A stretch of DNA of 64,000 nt from Henricia sp. BOLD:AAB3569 (lineage: Eukaryota; Echinodermata; Asteroidea; Spinulosida; Echinasteridae), in contig JBBELK010000535.1 in assembly GCA_037783545.1 (NCBI GenBank), positions 1 through 64,000 of the forward strand, in the 5' to 3' direction. Made by a program: the position numbers and the translations under genes. This document shows positions 1 to 9,080 of this stretch, in pieces; the stretch's first letter is position 1, and each line of letters starts with the position of its first letter. Under the pieces are notes generated by a model. The model ran no database searches. It was not told the origin of the DNA and was given only the letters and a program-made list of their open reading frames with translations.

Positions 1-153
1 GAGCATGCGCACAACTCAGGAGTACCCCAAAGAGGTGTGTACAGACAGCCACGGTTTGCGTGAGAGCAGTCAGGAAGCCTCAACCCAGTTTTTTCTAAAC
101 TTTGAAATTTCTCTGCCATTTCCCGGCGAAAGTCTGTCAATTTTTTATGACAA
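1..153. repeat. Partial satellite unit at left window edge
   Basis: The window opens at unit position 145 (GAGCATGCGC) and runs to the end of that unit. The array therefore continues to the left of the window. Confidence 0.95.
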
Positions 154-2277
154 GTGCGCAATATAGAGAGTTTAGGGCATGCAAAATTTGAAGTTCGTCG
201 GAACATTTTTCGACCTCCAAATTTGCCGACGTTTGGACCACACTTTGACCAAATTGCCGAGCCAAACTGCGGTGCGTTAACGACAGTCCGAATGACTGAG
301 CATGCGCACAACTCAGGAGTACCTCAAAGAGGTGTGTACAGACAGCCACGGTTTGCGAGAGAGCAGTCAGGAAGCCTCAACCCAGTTTTTTCTAAACTTT
401 GAAATTTCTCTGCCATTTCCCGGCGAAAGTCTGTCAATTTTTTATGACAAGTGCGCAATATAGAGAGTTTAGGGCATGCAAAATTTGAAGTTCGTCGGAA
501 CATTTTTCGACCTCCAAATTTGCCGACGTTTGGACCACACTTTGACCAAATTGCCGAGCCAAACTGCGGTGCGTTAACGACAGTCCGAATGACTGAGCAT
601 GCGCACAACTCAGGAGTACCCCAAAGAGGTGTGTACAGACAGCCACGGTTTGCGTGAGAGCAGTCAGGAAGCCTCAATCCATTTTTTTCTAAACTTTGAA
701 ATTTCTCTGCCATTTCCCGGCGAAAGTCTGTCAATTTTTTTATGACAAGTGCGCAATATAGAGAGTTTAGGGCATGCAAAATTTGAAGTTCGTCGGAACA
801 TTTTTCGACCTCCAAATTTGCCGACGTTTGGACCACACTTTGACCAAATTGCCGAGCCAAACTGCGGTGCGTTAACGACAGTCCGAATGACTGAGCATGC
901 GCACAACTCAGGAGTACCCCAAAGAGGTGTGTACAGACAGCCACGGTTTGCGTGAGAGCAGTCAGGAAGCCTCAACCCAGTTTTTTCTAAACTTTGAAAT
1001 TTCTCTGCCATTTCCCGGCGAAAGTCTGTCAATTTTGTATGACAAGTGCGCAATATAGAGAGTTTAGGGCATGCAAAATTTGAAGTTCGTCGGAACATTT
1101 TTCGACCTCCAAATTTGCCGACGTTTGGACCACACTTTGACCAAATTGCCGAGCCAAACTGCGGTGCGTTAACGACAGTCCGAATGGACTGAGCATGCGC
1201 ACAACTCAGGAGTACCCCAAAGAGGTGTGTACAGACAGCCACGGTTTGCGTGAGAGCAGTCAGGAAGCCTCAACCCAGTTTTTCTAAACTTTGAAATTTC
1301 TCTGCCATTTCCCGGCGAAAGTCTGTCAATTTTTTATGACAAGTGCGCAATATAGAGAGTTTAGGGCATGCAAAATGTGAAGTTCGTCGGAACATTTTTC
1401 GACCTCCAAATTTGCCGACGTTTGGACCACACTTTGACCAAATTGCCGAGCCAAACTGCGGTGCGTTAACGACAGTCCGAATGACTGAGCATGCGCACAA
1501 CTCAGGAGTACCCCCAAAGAGGTGTGTACAGACAGCCACGGTTTGCGTGAGAGCAGTCAGGAAGCCTCAACCCAGTTTTTTCTAAACTTTGAAATTTCTC
1601 TGCCATTTCCCGGCGAAAGTCTGTCAATTTGTTTATGACAAGTGCGCAATATAGAGAGTTTAGGGCATGCAAAATTTGAAGTTCGTCGGAACATTTTTCG
1701 ACCTCCAAATTTGCCGACGTTTGGACCACACTTTGACCAAATTGCCGAGCCAAACTGCGGTGCGTTAACGACAGTCCGAATGACTGAGCATGCGCACAAC
1801 TCAGGAGTACCCCAAAGAGGTGTGTACAGACAGCCACGGTTTGCGTGAGAGCAGTCAGGAAGCCTCAACCCAGTTTTTTCTAAACTTTGAAATTTCTCTG
1901 CCATTTCCCGGCGAAAGTCTGTCAATTTTTTATGACAAGTGCGCAATATAGAGAGTTTAGGGCATGCAAAATTTGAAGTTCGTCGGAACATTTTTCGACC
2001 TCCAAATTTGCCGACGTTTGGACCACACTTTGACCAAATTGCCGAGCCAAACTGCGGTGCGTTAACGACAGTCCGAATGACTGAGCATGCGCACAACTCA
2101 GGAGTACCCCAAAGAGGTGTGTACAGACAGCCACGGTTTGCGTGAGAGCAGTCAGGAAGCCTCAACCCAGTTTTTTCTAAACTTTGAAATTTCTCTGCCA
2201 TTTCCCGGCGAAAGTCTGTCAATTTTTTATGACAAGTGCGCAATATAGAGAGTTTAGGGCATGCAAAATTTGAAGTT

Positions 2278-2313
2278 CGTCGGAACATTTTTCGACCTCC
2301 AAATTTGCCGACG
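2278..2313. other. CGTCGG / CCGACG 6-bp inverted repeat
   Basis: CGTCGG (2278-2283) and CCGACG (2308-2313) are exact reverse complements 24 bases apart. The recurrent C-to-T variant that turns cgtcgg into cgttgg (for example 10,014, 14,772 and 18,044) breaks this pairing. The element therefore tolerates loss and is unlikely to be essential in every copy. Confidence 0.5.
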
Positions 2314-2342
2314 TTTGGACCACACTTTGACCAAATTGCCGA
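2299..2342. repeat. Short internal direct repeat, CCAAATT(T)GCCGA twice
   Basis: CCAAATTTGCCGA (2299-2311) and CCAAATTGCCGA (2331-2342) differ by one T and lie 32 bp apart. Between them lies TTTGGACC, so CCAAA (2299-2303), TTTGG (2314-2318) and CCAAA (2331-2335) can pair in alternative ways. This is the only clear internal repetition in the unit and may be a relic of a shorter ancestral repeat. Confidence 0.55.
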
Positions 2343-2365
2343 GCCAAACTGCGGTGCGTTAACGA

Positions 2366-2380
2366 CAGTCCGAATGACTG
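2366..2380. other. Perfect 5-bp inverted repeat in each unit (CAGTC-N5-GACTG)
   Basis: CAGTC at 2366-2370 and GACTG at 2376-2380 are exact reverse complements around the loop CGAAT. The element sits at unit positions 131-145 and is intact in nearly all units. Exceptions include 13,373 (cagaccg), 3,853 (cggtccg) and 4 of the 5-bp arms in scattered copies. A short stem could be chance in a 297-bp unit; no function is shown. Confidence 0.6.
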
Positions 2381-2398
2381 AGCATGCGCACAACTCAG
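2378..2398. other. CTGAG/CTCAG inverted arms enclosing GCATGCGCA
   Basis: CTGAG (2378-2382) and CTCAG (2394-2398) are exact reverse complements 11 bases apart, and the loop holds the rest of GCATGCGCA (2382-2390). GCATGCGCA resembles one half of the animal NRF-1 site (YGCGCAYGCGCR), but the other half is imperfect (GTGCGCATGCTC on the opposite strand). It shares bases with the preceding CAGTC/GACTG stem, so the two stems would be mutually exclusive. Protein binding is only a possibility. Confidence 0.45.
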
Positions 2399-2467
2399 GA
2401 GTACCCCAAAGAGGTGTGTACAGACAGCCACGGTTTGCGTGAGAGCAGTCAGGAAGCCTCAACCCAG

Positions 2468-2473
2468 TTTTTT
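2468..2473. repeat. T tract T1 (six T) at unit 233-238
   Basis: The tract is six T in most units. It is seven T at a subset, e.g. 15,258, 21,502, 23,289, 23,586, 24,479, 25,073, 26,559, 31,914, 36,372 and 42,627, and five T at 1,279 and 41,145. Several units read ATTTTTTT instead of GTTTTTT (658, 3,654, 14,662, 44,414). In the right part some read TTGTTT (48,898, 50,685, 52,767, 54,860). Confidence 0.8.
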
Positions 2474-2519
2474 CTAAACTTTGAAATTTCTCTGCCATTT
2501 CCCGGCGAAAGTCTGTCAA

Positions 2520-2525
2520 TTTTTT
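2520..2525. repeat. T tract T2 (six T), hypervariable site at unit 285-290
   Basis: This tract just before ATGACA is the most variable site in the unit. I count lengths from five T (39,128) through six (standard), seven (e.g. 27,801, 31,670), eight (e.g. 4,303, 5,492, 6,388, 7,579, 8,769) to nine T (13,821, 21,853, 44,168). There are also substituted forms: TTTTGT (13,526, 16,204, 20,367), TGTTT (10,257, 11,148, 27,210), TTTGTT (6,092, 36,427), CTTTTT (15,609, 16,500, 23,640), TTTATT (40,018), and CATTTTTTT with a lost A (5,193, 6,982, 34,344). These states are the best markers for tracing block copying. Confidence 0.85.
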
Positions 2526-4018
2526 ATGACAAGTGCGCAATATAGAGAGTTTAGGGCATGCAAAATTTGAAGTTCGTCGGAACATTTTTCGACCTCCAAA
2601 TTTGCCGACGTTTGGACCACACTTTGACCAAATTGCCGAGCCAAACTGCGGTGCGTTAACGACAGTCCGAATGACTGAGCATGCGCACAACTCAGGAGTA
2701 CCCCAAAGAGGTGTGTACAGACAGCCACGGTTTGCGTGAGAGCAGTCAGGAAGCCTCAACCCAGTTTTTTCTAAACTTTGAAATTTCTCTGCCATTTCCC
2801 GGCGAAAGTCTGTCAATTTTTTATGACAAGTGCGCAATATAGAGAGTTTAGGGCATGCAAAATTTGAAGTTCGTCGGAACATTTTTCGACCTCCAAATTT
2901 GCCGACGTTTGGACCACACTTTGACCAAATTGCCGAGCCAAACTGCGGTGCGTTAACGACAGTCCGAATGACTGAGCATGCGCACAACTCAGGAGTACCC
3001 CAAAGAGGTGTGTGCAGACAGCCACGGTTTGCGTGAGAGCAGTCAGGAAGCCTCAACCCAGTTTTTTCTAAACTTTGAAATTTCTCTGCCATTTCCCGGC
3101 GAAAGTCTGTCAATTTTTTATGACAAGTGCGCAATATAGAGAGTTTAGGGCATGCAAAATTTGAAGTTCGTCGGAACATTTTTCGACCTCCAAATTTGCC
3201 GACGTTTGGACCACACTTTGACCAAATTGCCGAGCCAAACTGCGGTGCGTTAACGACAGTCCGAATGACTGAGCATGCGCACAACTCAGGAGTACCCCAA
3301 AGAGGTGTGTACAGACAGCCACGGTTTGCGTGAGAGCAGTCAGGAAGCCTCAACCCAGTTTTTTCTAAACTTTGAAATTTCTCTGCCATTTCCCGGCTAA
3401 AGTCTGTCAATTTTTTTATGACAAGTGCGCAATATAGAGAGTTTAGGGCATGCAAAATTTGAAGTTCGTCGGAACATTTTTCGACCTCCAAATTTGCCGA
3501 CGTTTGGACCACACTTTGACCAAATTGCCGAGCAAAACTGCGGTGCGTTAACGACAGTCCGAATGACTGAGCATGCGCACAACTCAGGAGTACCCCAAAG
3601 AGGTGTGTACAGACAGCCACGGTTTGCGTGAGAGCAGTCAGGAAGCCTCAACCCATTTTTTTCTAAACTTTGAAATTTCTCTGCCATTTCCCGGCGAAAG
3701 TCTGTCATTTTTTTATGACAAGTGCGCAATATAGAGAGTTTAGGGCATGCAAAATTTGAAGTTCGTCGGAACATTTTTCGACCTCCAAATTTGCCGACGT
3801 TTGGACCACACTTTGACCAAATTGCCGAGCCAAACTGCGGTGCGTTAACGACGGTCCGAATGACTGAGCATGCGCACAACTCAGGAGTACCCCAAAGAGG
3901 TGTGTACAGACAGCCACGGTTTGCGTGAGAGCAGCCAGGAAGCCTCAACCCAGTTTTTTCTAAACTTTTAAATTTCTCTGCCATTTCCCGGCGAAAGTCT
4001 GTCAATTTTTTATGACAA

Positions 4019-5806
4019 GTGCGCAATATAGAGAGTTTAGGGCATGCAAAATTTGAAGTTCGTCGGAACATTTTTCGACCTCTAAATTTGCCGACGTTTG
4101 GACCACACTTTGACCAAATTGCCGAGCCAAACTGCGGTGCGTTAACGACAGTCCGAATGACTGAGCATGCGCACAACTCAGGAGTACCCCAAAGAGGTGT
4201 GTACAGACAGCCACGGTTTGCGTGAGAGCAGTCAGGAAGCCTCAACCCAGTTTTTTCTAAACTTTGAAATTTCTCTGCCATTTCCCGGCGAAAGTCTGTC
4301 AATTTTTTTTATGACAAGTGCGCAATATAGAGAGTTTAGGGCATGCAAAATTTGAAGTTCGTCGGAACATTTTTCGACCTCCAAATTTGCCGACGTTTGG
4401 ACCACACTTTGACCAAATTGCCGAGCCAAACTGCGGTGCGTTAACGACAGTCCGAATGACTGAGCATGCGCACAACTCAGGAGTACCCCAAAGAGGTGTG
4501 TACAGACAGCCACGGTTTGCGTGAGAGCAGTCAGGAAGCCTCAACCCAGTTTTTTCTAAACTTTGAAATTTCTCTGCCATTTCCCGGCGAATGTCTGTCA
4601 ATTTTTTATGACAAGTGCGCAATATAGAGAGTTTAGGGCATGCAAAATTTGAAGTTCGTCGGAACATTTTTCGACCTCCAAATTTGCCGACGTTTGGACC
4701 ACACTTTGACCAAATTGCCGAGCCAAACTGCGGTGCGTTAACGACAGTCCGAATGACTGAGCATGCGCACAACTCAGGAGTACCCCAAAGAGGTGTGTAC
4801 AGACAGCCACGGTTTGCGTGAGAGCAGTCAGGAAGCCTCAACCCAGTTTTTTCTAAACTTTGAAATTTCTCTGCCATTTCCCGGCGAAAGTCTGTCAATT
4901 TTTTATGACAAGTGCGCAATATAGAGAGTTTAGGGCATGCAAAATTTGAAGTTCGTCGGAATATTTTTCGACCTCCAAATTTGCCGACGTTTGGACCACA
5001 CTTTGACCAAATTGCCGAGCCAAACTGCGGTGCGTTAACGACAGTCCGAATGACTGAGCATGCGCACAACTCAGGAGTACCCCAAAGAGGTGTGTACAGA
5101 CAGCCACGGTTTGCGTGAGAGCAGCCAGGAAGCCTCAACCCAGTTTTTTCTAAACTTTGAAATTTCTCTGCCATTTCCCGGCGAAAGTCTGTCATTTTTT
5201 TATGACAAGTGCGCAATATAGAGAGTTTAGGGCATGCAAAATTTGAAGTTCGTCGGAACATTTTTCGACCTCCAAATTTGCCGACGTTTGGACCACACTT
5301 TGACCAAATTGCCGAGCCAAACTTCGGTGCGTTAACGACAGTCCGAATGACTGAGCATGCGCACAACTCAGGAGTACCCCAAAGAGGTGTGTACAGACAG
5401 CCACGGTTTGCGTGAGAGCAGTCAGGAAGCCTCAACCCAGTTTTTTCTAAACTTTGAAATTTCTCTGCCATTTCCCGGCGAAAGTCTGTCAATTTTTTTT
5501 ATGACAAGTGCGCAATATAGAGAGTTTAGGGCATGCAAAATTTGAAGTTCGTCGGAACATTTTTCGACCTCCAAATTTGCCGACGTTTGGACCACACTTT
5601 GACCAAATTGCCGAGCCAAACTTCGGTGCGTTAACGACAGTCCGAATGACTGAGCATGCGCACAACTCAGGAGTACCCCAAAGAGGTGTGTACAGACAGC
5701 CACGGTTTGCGTGAGAGCAGTCAGGAAGCCTCAACCCAGTTTTTTCTAAACTTTGAAATTTCTCTGCCATTTCCCGGCGAAAGTCTGTCAATTTTTTTTA
5801 TGACAA
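4019..5806. repeat. Eleven-unit-offset block, left copy (units 14-19)
   Basis: The order is ctctaaat after agcagcc; eight-T T2; near consensus; gaatattt; a unit preceded by agcagcc; eight-T T2. It matches units 25-30, but units 18-19 also carry aacttcgg, which units 29-30 lack. Confidence 0.7.
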
Positions 5807-7294
5807 GTGCGCAATATAGAGAGTTTAGGGCATGCAAAATTTGAAGTTCGTCGGAACATTTTTCGACCTCCAAATTTGCCGACGTTTGGACCACACTTTG
5901 ACCAAATTGCCGAGCCAAACTGCGGTGCGTTAACGACAGTCCGAATGACTGAGCATGCGCACAACTCAGGAGTACCCCAAAGAGGTGTGTACAGACAGCC
6001 ACGGTTTGCGTGAGAGCAGCCAGGAAGCCTCAACCCAGTTTTTTCTAAACTTTGAAATTTCTCTGCCATTTCCCGGCGAAAGTCTGTCAATTTGTTATGA
6101 CAAGTGCGCAATATAGAGAGTTTAGGGCATGCAAAATTTGAAGTTCGTCGGAACATTTTTCGACCTCTAAATTTGCCGACGTTTGGACCACACTTTGACC
6201 AAATTGCCGAGCCAAACTGCGGTGCGTTAACGACAGTCCGAATGACTGAGCATGCGCACAACTCAGGAGTACCCCAAAGAGGTGTGTACAGACAGCCACG
6301 GTTTGCGTGAGAGCAGTCAGGAAGCCTCAACCCAGTTTTTTCTAAACTTTGAAATTTCTCTGCCATTTCCCGGCGAAAGTCTGTCAATTTTTTTTATGAC
6401 AAGTGCGCAATATAGAGAGTTTAGGGCATGCAAAATTTGAAGTTCGTCGGAACATTTTTCGACCTCCAAATTTGCCGACGTTTGGACCACACTTTGACCA
6501 AATTGCCGAGCCAAACTGCGGTGCGTTAACGACAGTCCGAATGACTGAGCATGCGCACAACTCAGGAGTACCCCAAAGAGGTGTGTACAGACAGCCACGG
6601 TTTGCGTGAGAGCAGTCAGGACGCCTCAACCCAGTTTTTTCTAAACTTTGAAATTTCTCTGCCATTTCCCGGCGTAAGTCTGTCAATTTTTTATGACAAG
6701 TGCGCAATATAGAGAGTTTAGGGCATGCAAAATTTGAAGTTCGTTGGAGCATTTTTCGACCTCCAAATTTGCCGACGTTTTGACCACACTTTGACCAAAT
6801 TGCCGAGCAAAACTGCGGTGCGTTAACGACAGTCCGAATGACTGAGCATGCGCACAACTCAGGAGTACCCCAAAGAGGTGTGTACAGACAGCCACGGTTT
6901 GCGTGAGAGCAGTCAGGAAGCCTCAACCCAGTTTTTTCTAAACTTTGAAATATCTCTGCCATTTCCCGGCGAAAGTCTGTCATTTTTTTATGACAAGTGC
7001 GCAATATAGAGAGTTTAGGGCATGCAAAATTTGAAGTTCGTCGGAACATTTTTCGACCTCCAAATTTGCCGACGTTTGGACCACACTTTGACCAAATTGC
7101 CGAGCCAAACTGCGGTGCGTTAACGACAGTCCGAATGACTGAGCATGCGCACAACTCAGGAGTACCCCAAAGAGGTGTGTACAGACAGCCACGGTTTGCG
7201 TGAGAGCAGCCAGGAAGCCTCAACCCAGTTTTTTCTAAACTTTGAAATTTCTCTGCCATTTCCCGGCGAAAGTCTGTCAATTTTTTTATGACAA

Positions 7295-9080
7295 GTGCGC
7301 AATATAGAGAGTTGAGGGCATGCAAAATTTGAAGTTCGTCGGAACATTTTTCGACCTCTAAATTTGCCGACGTTTGGACCACACTTTGACCAAATTGCCG
7401 AGCCAAACTGCGGTGCGTTAACGACAGTCCGAATGACTGAGCATGCGCACAACTCAGGAGTACCCCAAAGAGGTGTGTACAGACAGCCACGGTTTGCGTG
7501 AGAGCAGTCAGGAAGCCTCAACCCAGTTTTTTCTAAACTTTGAAATTTCTCTGCCATTTCCCGGCGAAAGTCTGTCAATTTTTTTTATGACAAGTGCGCA
7601 ATATAGAGAGTTTAGGGCATGCAAAATTTGAAGTTCGTCGGAACATTTTTCGACCTCCAAATTTGCCGACGTTTGGACCACACTTTGACCAAATTGCCGA
7701 GCCAAACTGCGGTGCGTTAACGACAGTCCGAATGACTGAGCATGCGCACAACTCAGGAGTACCCCAAAGAGGTGTGTACAGACAGCCACGGTTTGCGTGA
7801 GAGCAGTCAGGAAGCCTCAACCCAGTTTTTTCTAAACTTTGAAATTTCTCTGCCATTTCCCGGCGAAAGTCTGTCAATTTTTTATGACAAGTGCGCAATA
7901 TAGAGAGTTTAGGGCATGCAAAATTTGAAGTTCGTCGGAACATTTTTCGACCTCCAAATTTGCCGACGTTTGGACCACACTTTGACCAAATTGCCGAGCC
8001 AAACTGCGGTGCGTTAACGACAGTCCGAATGACTGAGCATGCGCACAACTCAGGAGTACCCCAAAGAGGTGTGTACAGACAGCCACGGTTTGCGTGAGAG
8101 CAGTCAGGAAGCCTCAACCCAGTTTTTTCTAAACTTTGAAATTTCTCTGCCATTTCCCGGCGAAAGTCTGTCAATTTTTTATGACAAGTGCGCAATATAG
8201 AGAGTTTAGGGCATGCAAAATTTGAAGTTCGTCGGAATATTTTTCGACCTCCAAATTTGCCGACGTTTGGACCACACTTTGACCAAATTGCCGAGCCAAA
8301 CTGCGGTGCGTTAACGACAGTCCGAATGACTGAGCATGCGCACAACTCAGGAGTACCCCAAAGAGGTGTGTACAGACAGCCACGGTTTGCGTGAGAGCAG
8401 CCAGGAAGCCTCAACCCAGTTTTTTCTAAACTTTGAAATTTCTCTGCCATTTCCCGGCGAAAGTCTGTCAATTTTTTATGACAAGTGCGCAATATAGAGA
8501 GTTTAGGGCATGCAAAATTTGAAGTTCGTCGGAACATTTTTCGACCTCCAAATTTGCCGACGTTTGGACCACACTTTGACCAAATTGCCGAGCCAAACTG
8601 CGGTGCGTTAACGACAGTCCGAATGACTGAGCATGCGCACAACTCAGGAGTACCCCAAAGAGGTGTGTACAGACAGCCACGGTTTGCGTGAGAGCAGTCA
8701 GGAAGCCTCAACCCAGTTTTTTCTAAACTTTGAAATTTCTCTGCCATTTCCCGGCGAAAGTCTGTCAATTTTTTTTATGACAAGTGCGCAATATAGAGAG
8801 TTTAGGGCATGCAAAATTTGAAGTTCGTCGGAACATTTTTCGACCTCCAAATTTGCCGACGTTTGGACCACACTTTGACCAAATTGCCGAGCCAAACTGC
8901 GGTGCGTTAACGACAGTCCGAATGACTGAGCATGCGCACAACTCAGGAGTACCCCAAAGAGGTGTGTACAGACAGCCACGGTTTGCGTGAGAGCAGTCAG
9001 GAAGCCTCAACCCAGTTTTTTCTAAACTTTGAAATTTCTCTGCCATTTCCCGGCGAAAGTCTGTCAATTTTTTATGACAA
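7295..9080. repeat. Eleven-unit-offset block, right copy (units 25-30)
   Basis: Repeats the marker order of units 14-19 with anchors 3,276 bp apart (11 units plus 9 bp). The match is imperfect at the fifth unit (T2 type differs), and unit 25 has the private change gttgaggg at 7,312. Confidence 0.7.

Larger units (their letters stand above)
2236..2532. repeat. Reference copy of the 297-bp unit (consensus)
   Basis: This copy (unit 8) matches the consensus I derived by eye and serves as the reference. Its base composition is 70 C, 68 G and 159 A+T, with 16 CpG. In order it holds: the TGCGCA anchor (unit 2-7); a first GCATGC (24-29); the inverted pair CGTCGG/CCGACG (43-48, 73-78); two near-identical direct repeats CCAAATTTGCCGA and CCAAATTGCCGA (64-76, 96-107); GTTAAC (123-128); the stem CAGTC/GACTG (131-145); GCATGCGCA (147-155); TGTACA (182-187); T tract T1 (233-238); CCCGGCG (266-272); and T tract T2 (285-290). 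Single sites for GTTAAC, TGTACA and TCGA predict a 297-bp ladder with enzymes that cut them. Confidence 0.95.
154..3721. repeat. Array zone A: units 1-12, mostly consensus
   Basis: Units 7-9 (1,939-2,829) are indistinguishable from consensus, and units 10-11 nearly so. The others carry isolated changes: cctcaaag at 322; an extra G in gaatggactg near 1,187; aaaatgtgaag at 1,375 with accccc near 1,512 (unit 5); ggctaaag plus a 7-T tract at 3,396 (unit 12); and gagcaaaac at 3,530. Confidence 0.85.

Noticed and set aside
2236..2532. CENP-B box
   Set aside because: The closest match, GTTCGTCGGAAC at unit 40-51, fits the first half of the NTTCGNNNNANNCGGGN pattern but lacks the CGGG part. No other site on either strand fits.
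2236..2532. 5S rRNA, tRNA or snRNA gene repeat
   Set aside because: I see no 5S sequence, no A and B box pair with tRNA-like folding, and no known snRNA core. The T tracts alone do not make a polymerase III gene.
2236..2532. Unit as an ancient dimer of two 148-bp halves
   Set aside because: Apart from TGCGCA and a few bases beside it, positions 1-148 and 149-297 do not align.
1557..3620. Tandem 99-residue repeat protein on the minus strand
   Set aside because: The frame is broken wherever a T tract changes length, starts and stops fall at arbitrary points, and unit variants are mostly residue-changing. This fits non-coding satellite.
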